Origin: a virus
DNA length: 22,100 nucleotides
IMG/VR virus record: IMGVR_UViG_3300027870_000019
Span: 1-22,100 of that record
Strand: one strand, 5' to 3'
In this document: in pieces, positions 21,693-22,100 of the stretch
Position numbering within the stretch: the first letter of the stretch is position 1
Layout: the number at the start of each line of letters is the position of its first letter
Notes under the pieces: model-generated
The model's input: only the letters and a program-made list of their open reading frames with translations
Databases searched by the model: none
What the model was told of the DNA's origin: nothing
Made by a program: the position numbers and the translations under genes

Positions 21693-21850
21693 TGCGGGCG
21701 CTCCCATCGCCGGCGCGCCGCGGCAAGTTCGGTGATCGCGCTCGACTGGCCAAGCACGAAGCCCTGCAGCCCGCCCCGGCGCACGCCGATGCGGTAGCCG
21801 AGCCAGAGGGCGAGCGCGGCGCACAGCACGGCGAGCGCAGCAATCAGCAT
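21689..21850 (-). CDS. Small single-pass membrane protein, 53 aa
   Basis: The ATG at 21850 overlaps the stop of the VRR-NUC gene and the frame ends at TGA 21689. The protein opens with a strong hydrophobic segment (residues 2-19, MLIAALAVLCAALALWLGY), followed by a basic, polar tail of about 30 residues ending in ELAAARRRWERPQ. This suggests one transmembrane helix with a short soluble tail. A longer in-frame start at 21949 would add a low-complexity basic extension lying entirely over the nuclease gene, so I rejected it. No family is recognised. The tight coupling on both sides supports it being a real gene. Confidence 0.6.
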   Translation of the reverse strand: MLIAALAVLCAALALWLGYRIGVRRGGLQGFVLGQSSAITELAAARRRWERPQ

Positions 21851-22100
21851 GGCGGTTCCTCCAGGTAATCGCGGATGACGTCGAACGCCTCCTCCCAGCC
21901 GCGGCAGACCTCGACGCGATGGCCTTGCGCTCGGAGCGACGAGTGCCACGCCCGCTGCTCGGCGCTGAGCTGGCCGCCCTTCGTGCGCTTGAGTTCGACG
22001 AACAGGCCATGCCAGCCGCCGCGGGCGACGGGCAGGTGGTAGTCGGGGACGCCGGCCTTCACGCCCTCGGCCTTGAGCTTGGCGGCGACGACGCGATGGC
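21844..22100 (-). CDS. VRR-NUC domain nuclease (partial, 5' end outside window)
   Basis: The reading frame is open from the right window edge to a TGA at 21846-21844, so the start is not in the window. A GTG at 22062 is in frame, but the residues before it (ending AAKLKAEG) continue the usual family N-terminus, so I treat the gene as truncated by the window edge. The visible protein contains GVPDYHLPV, then GLFVELKRTKGGQLS and QRAWHSSLRAQGHRVEVCR. This is the PD...ExK core plus following helix of VRR-NUC nucleases (PD-(D/E)XK superfamily), which are stand-alone in many phages and act on DNA junctions or flaps in relatives. The stop overlaps the next gene's ATG (ATGCTGA). The role in this phage, recombination or DNA processing, is inferred. 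Confidence 0.88.
   Translation of the reverse strand, partial: HRVVAAKLKAEGVKAGVPDYHLPVARGGWHGLFVELKRTKGGQLSAEQRAWHSSLRAQGHRVEVCRGWEEAFDVIRDYLEEPPC

Noticed and set aside
1-22100. Diversity-generating retroelement, CRISPR array, tRNA or integrase
   Set aside because: I looked for reverse transcriptase motifs, regularly spaced repeats, cloverleaf-like sequences and recombinase motifs, and saw none.

Overview
The window is a stretch of a tailed-phage genome (free phage or prophage). It carries a late-gene block in which every convincing gene lies on the minus strand, so biological order runs from base 22100 down to base 1. The head, neck, tail tube, tape measure and tail tip gene order, with a frameshifted tail-chaperone pair, indicates a siphovirus with a long non-contractile tail. 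High GC, frequent GTG starts and the lysozyme, Rz/Rz1 and DUF4055-type portal point to a Gram-negative, GC-rich proteobacterial host. Xanthomonadaceae-like is my guess, not proven. No integrase, repressor, tRNA, CRISPR or clear host gene is visible, so phage versus prophage cannot be decided. Both ends cut genes: a VRR-NUC nuclease at the right edge and a DUF2163 tail-tip protein at the left edge.

Right part (22100-16370, very GC-rich). First comes a chain of small coupled genes: a VRR-NUC nuclease, two small membrane proteins and three unknowns. A 176-base non-coding stretch follows, with a possible promoter, a strong terminator hairpin and a further inverted repeat. After it come a DUF7220-like membrane protein, a dATP/dGTP diphosphohydrolase-like domain protein, a zinc-ribbon metallophosphoesterase and an HExxH zinc-protease-like protein. 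The lysis cassette follows: GH24 lysozyme, a membrane coiled-coil protein (possible holin) and overlapping Rz/Rz1 spanins.

Middle (16372-7425). Two tiny coupled ORFs lead into the small and large terminase subunits and the portal. Next is a lower-GC insert of four structural or appendage-like genes (13091-11008), then the SPP1 gp7/Mu F-type minor head protein, a coiled-coil scaffold-like protein, the major capsid protein and a glycosyltransferase-like protein.

Left part (7434-1). Neck adaptor, a small membrane protein, stopper, HK97 gp10-like protein and tail terminator lead to the tail tube protein. The tail assembly chaperone gene follows, with a T TTT TTC slippery site giving a G-T fusion, then the tape measure, DUF2460 and the start of DUF2163. 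The last two are tail-tip proteins of the kind also found in gene transfer agents.

Genes are packed with 4-base ATGA/GTGA or TAATG overlaps. The only gap over 100 bases is 20389-20564. The most interesting items are the complete G-T frameshift, the appendage-like cassette inside the head module, the glycosyltransferase-like gene beside the capsid gene, and the structured non-coding segment.
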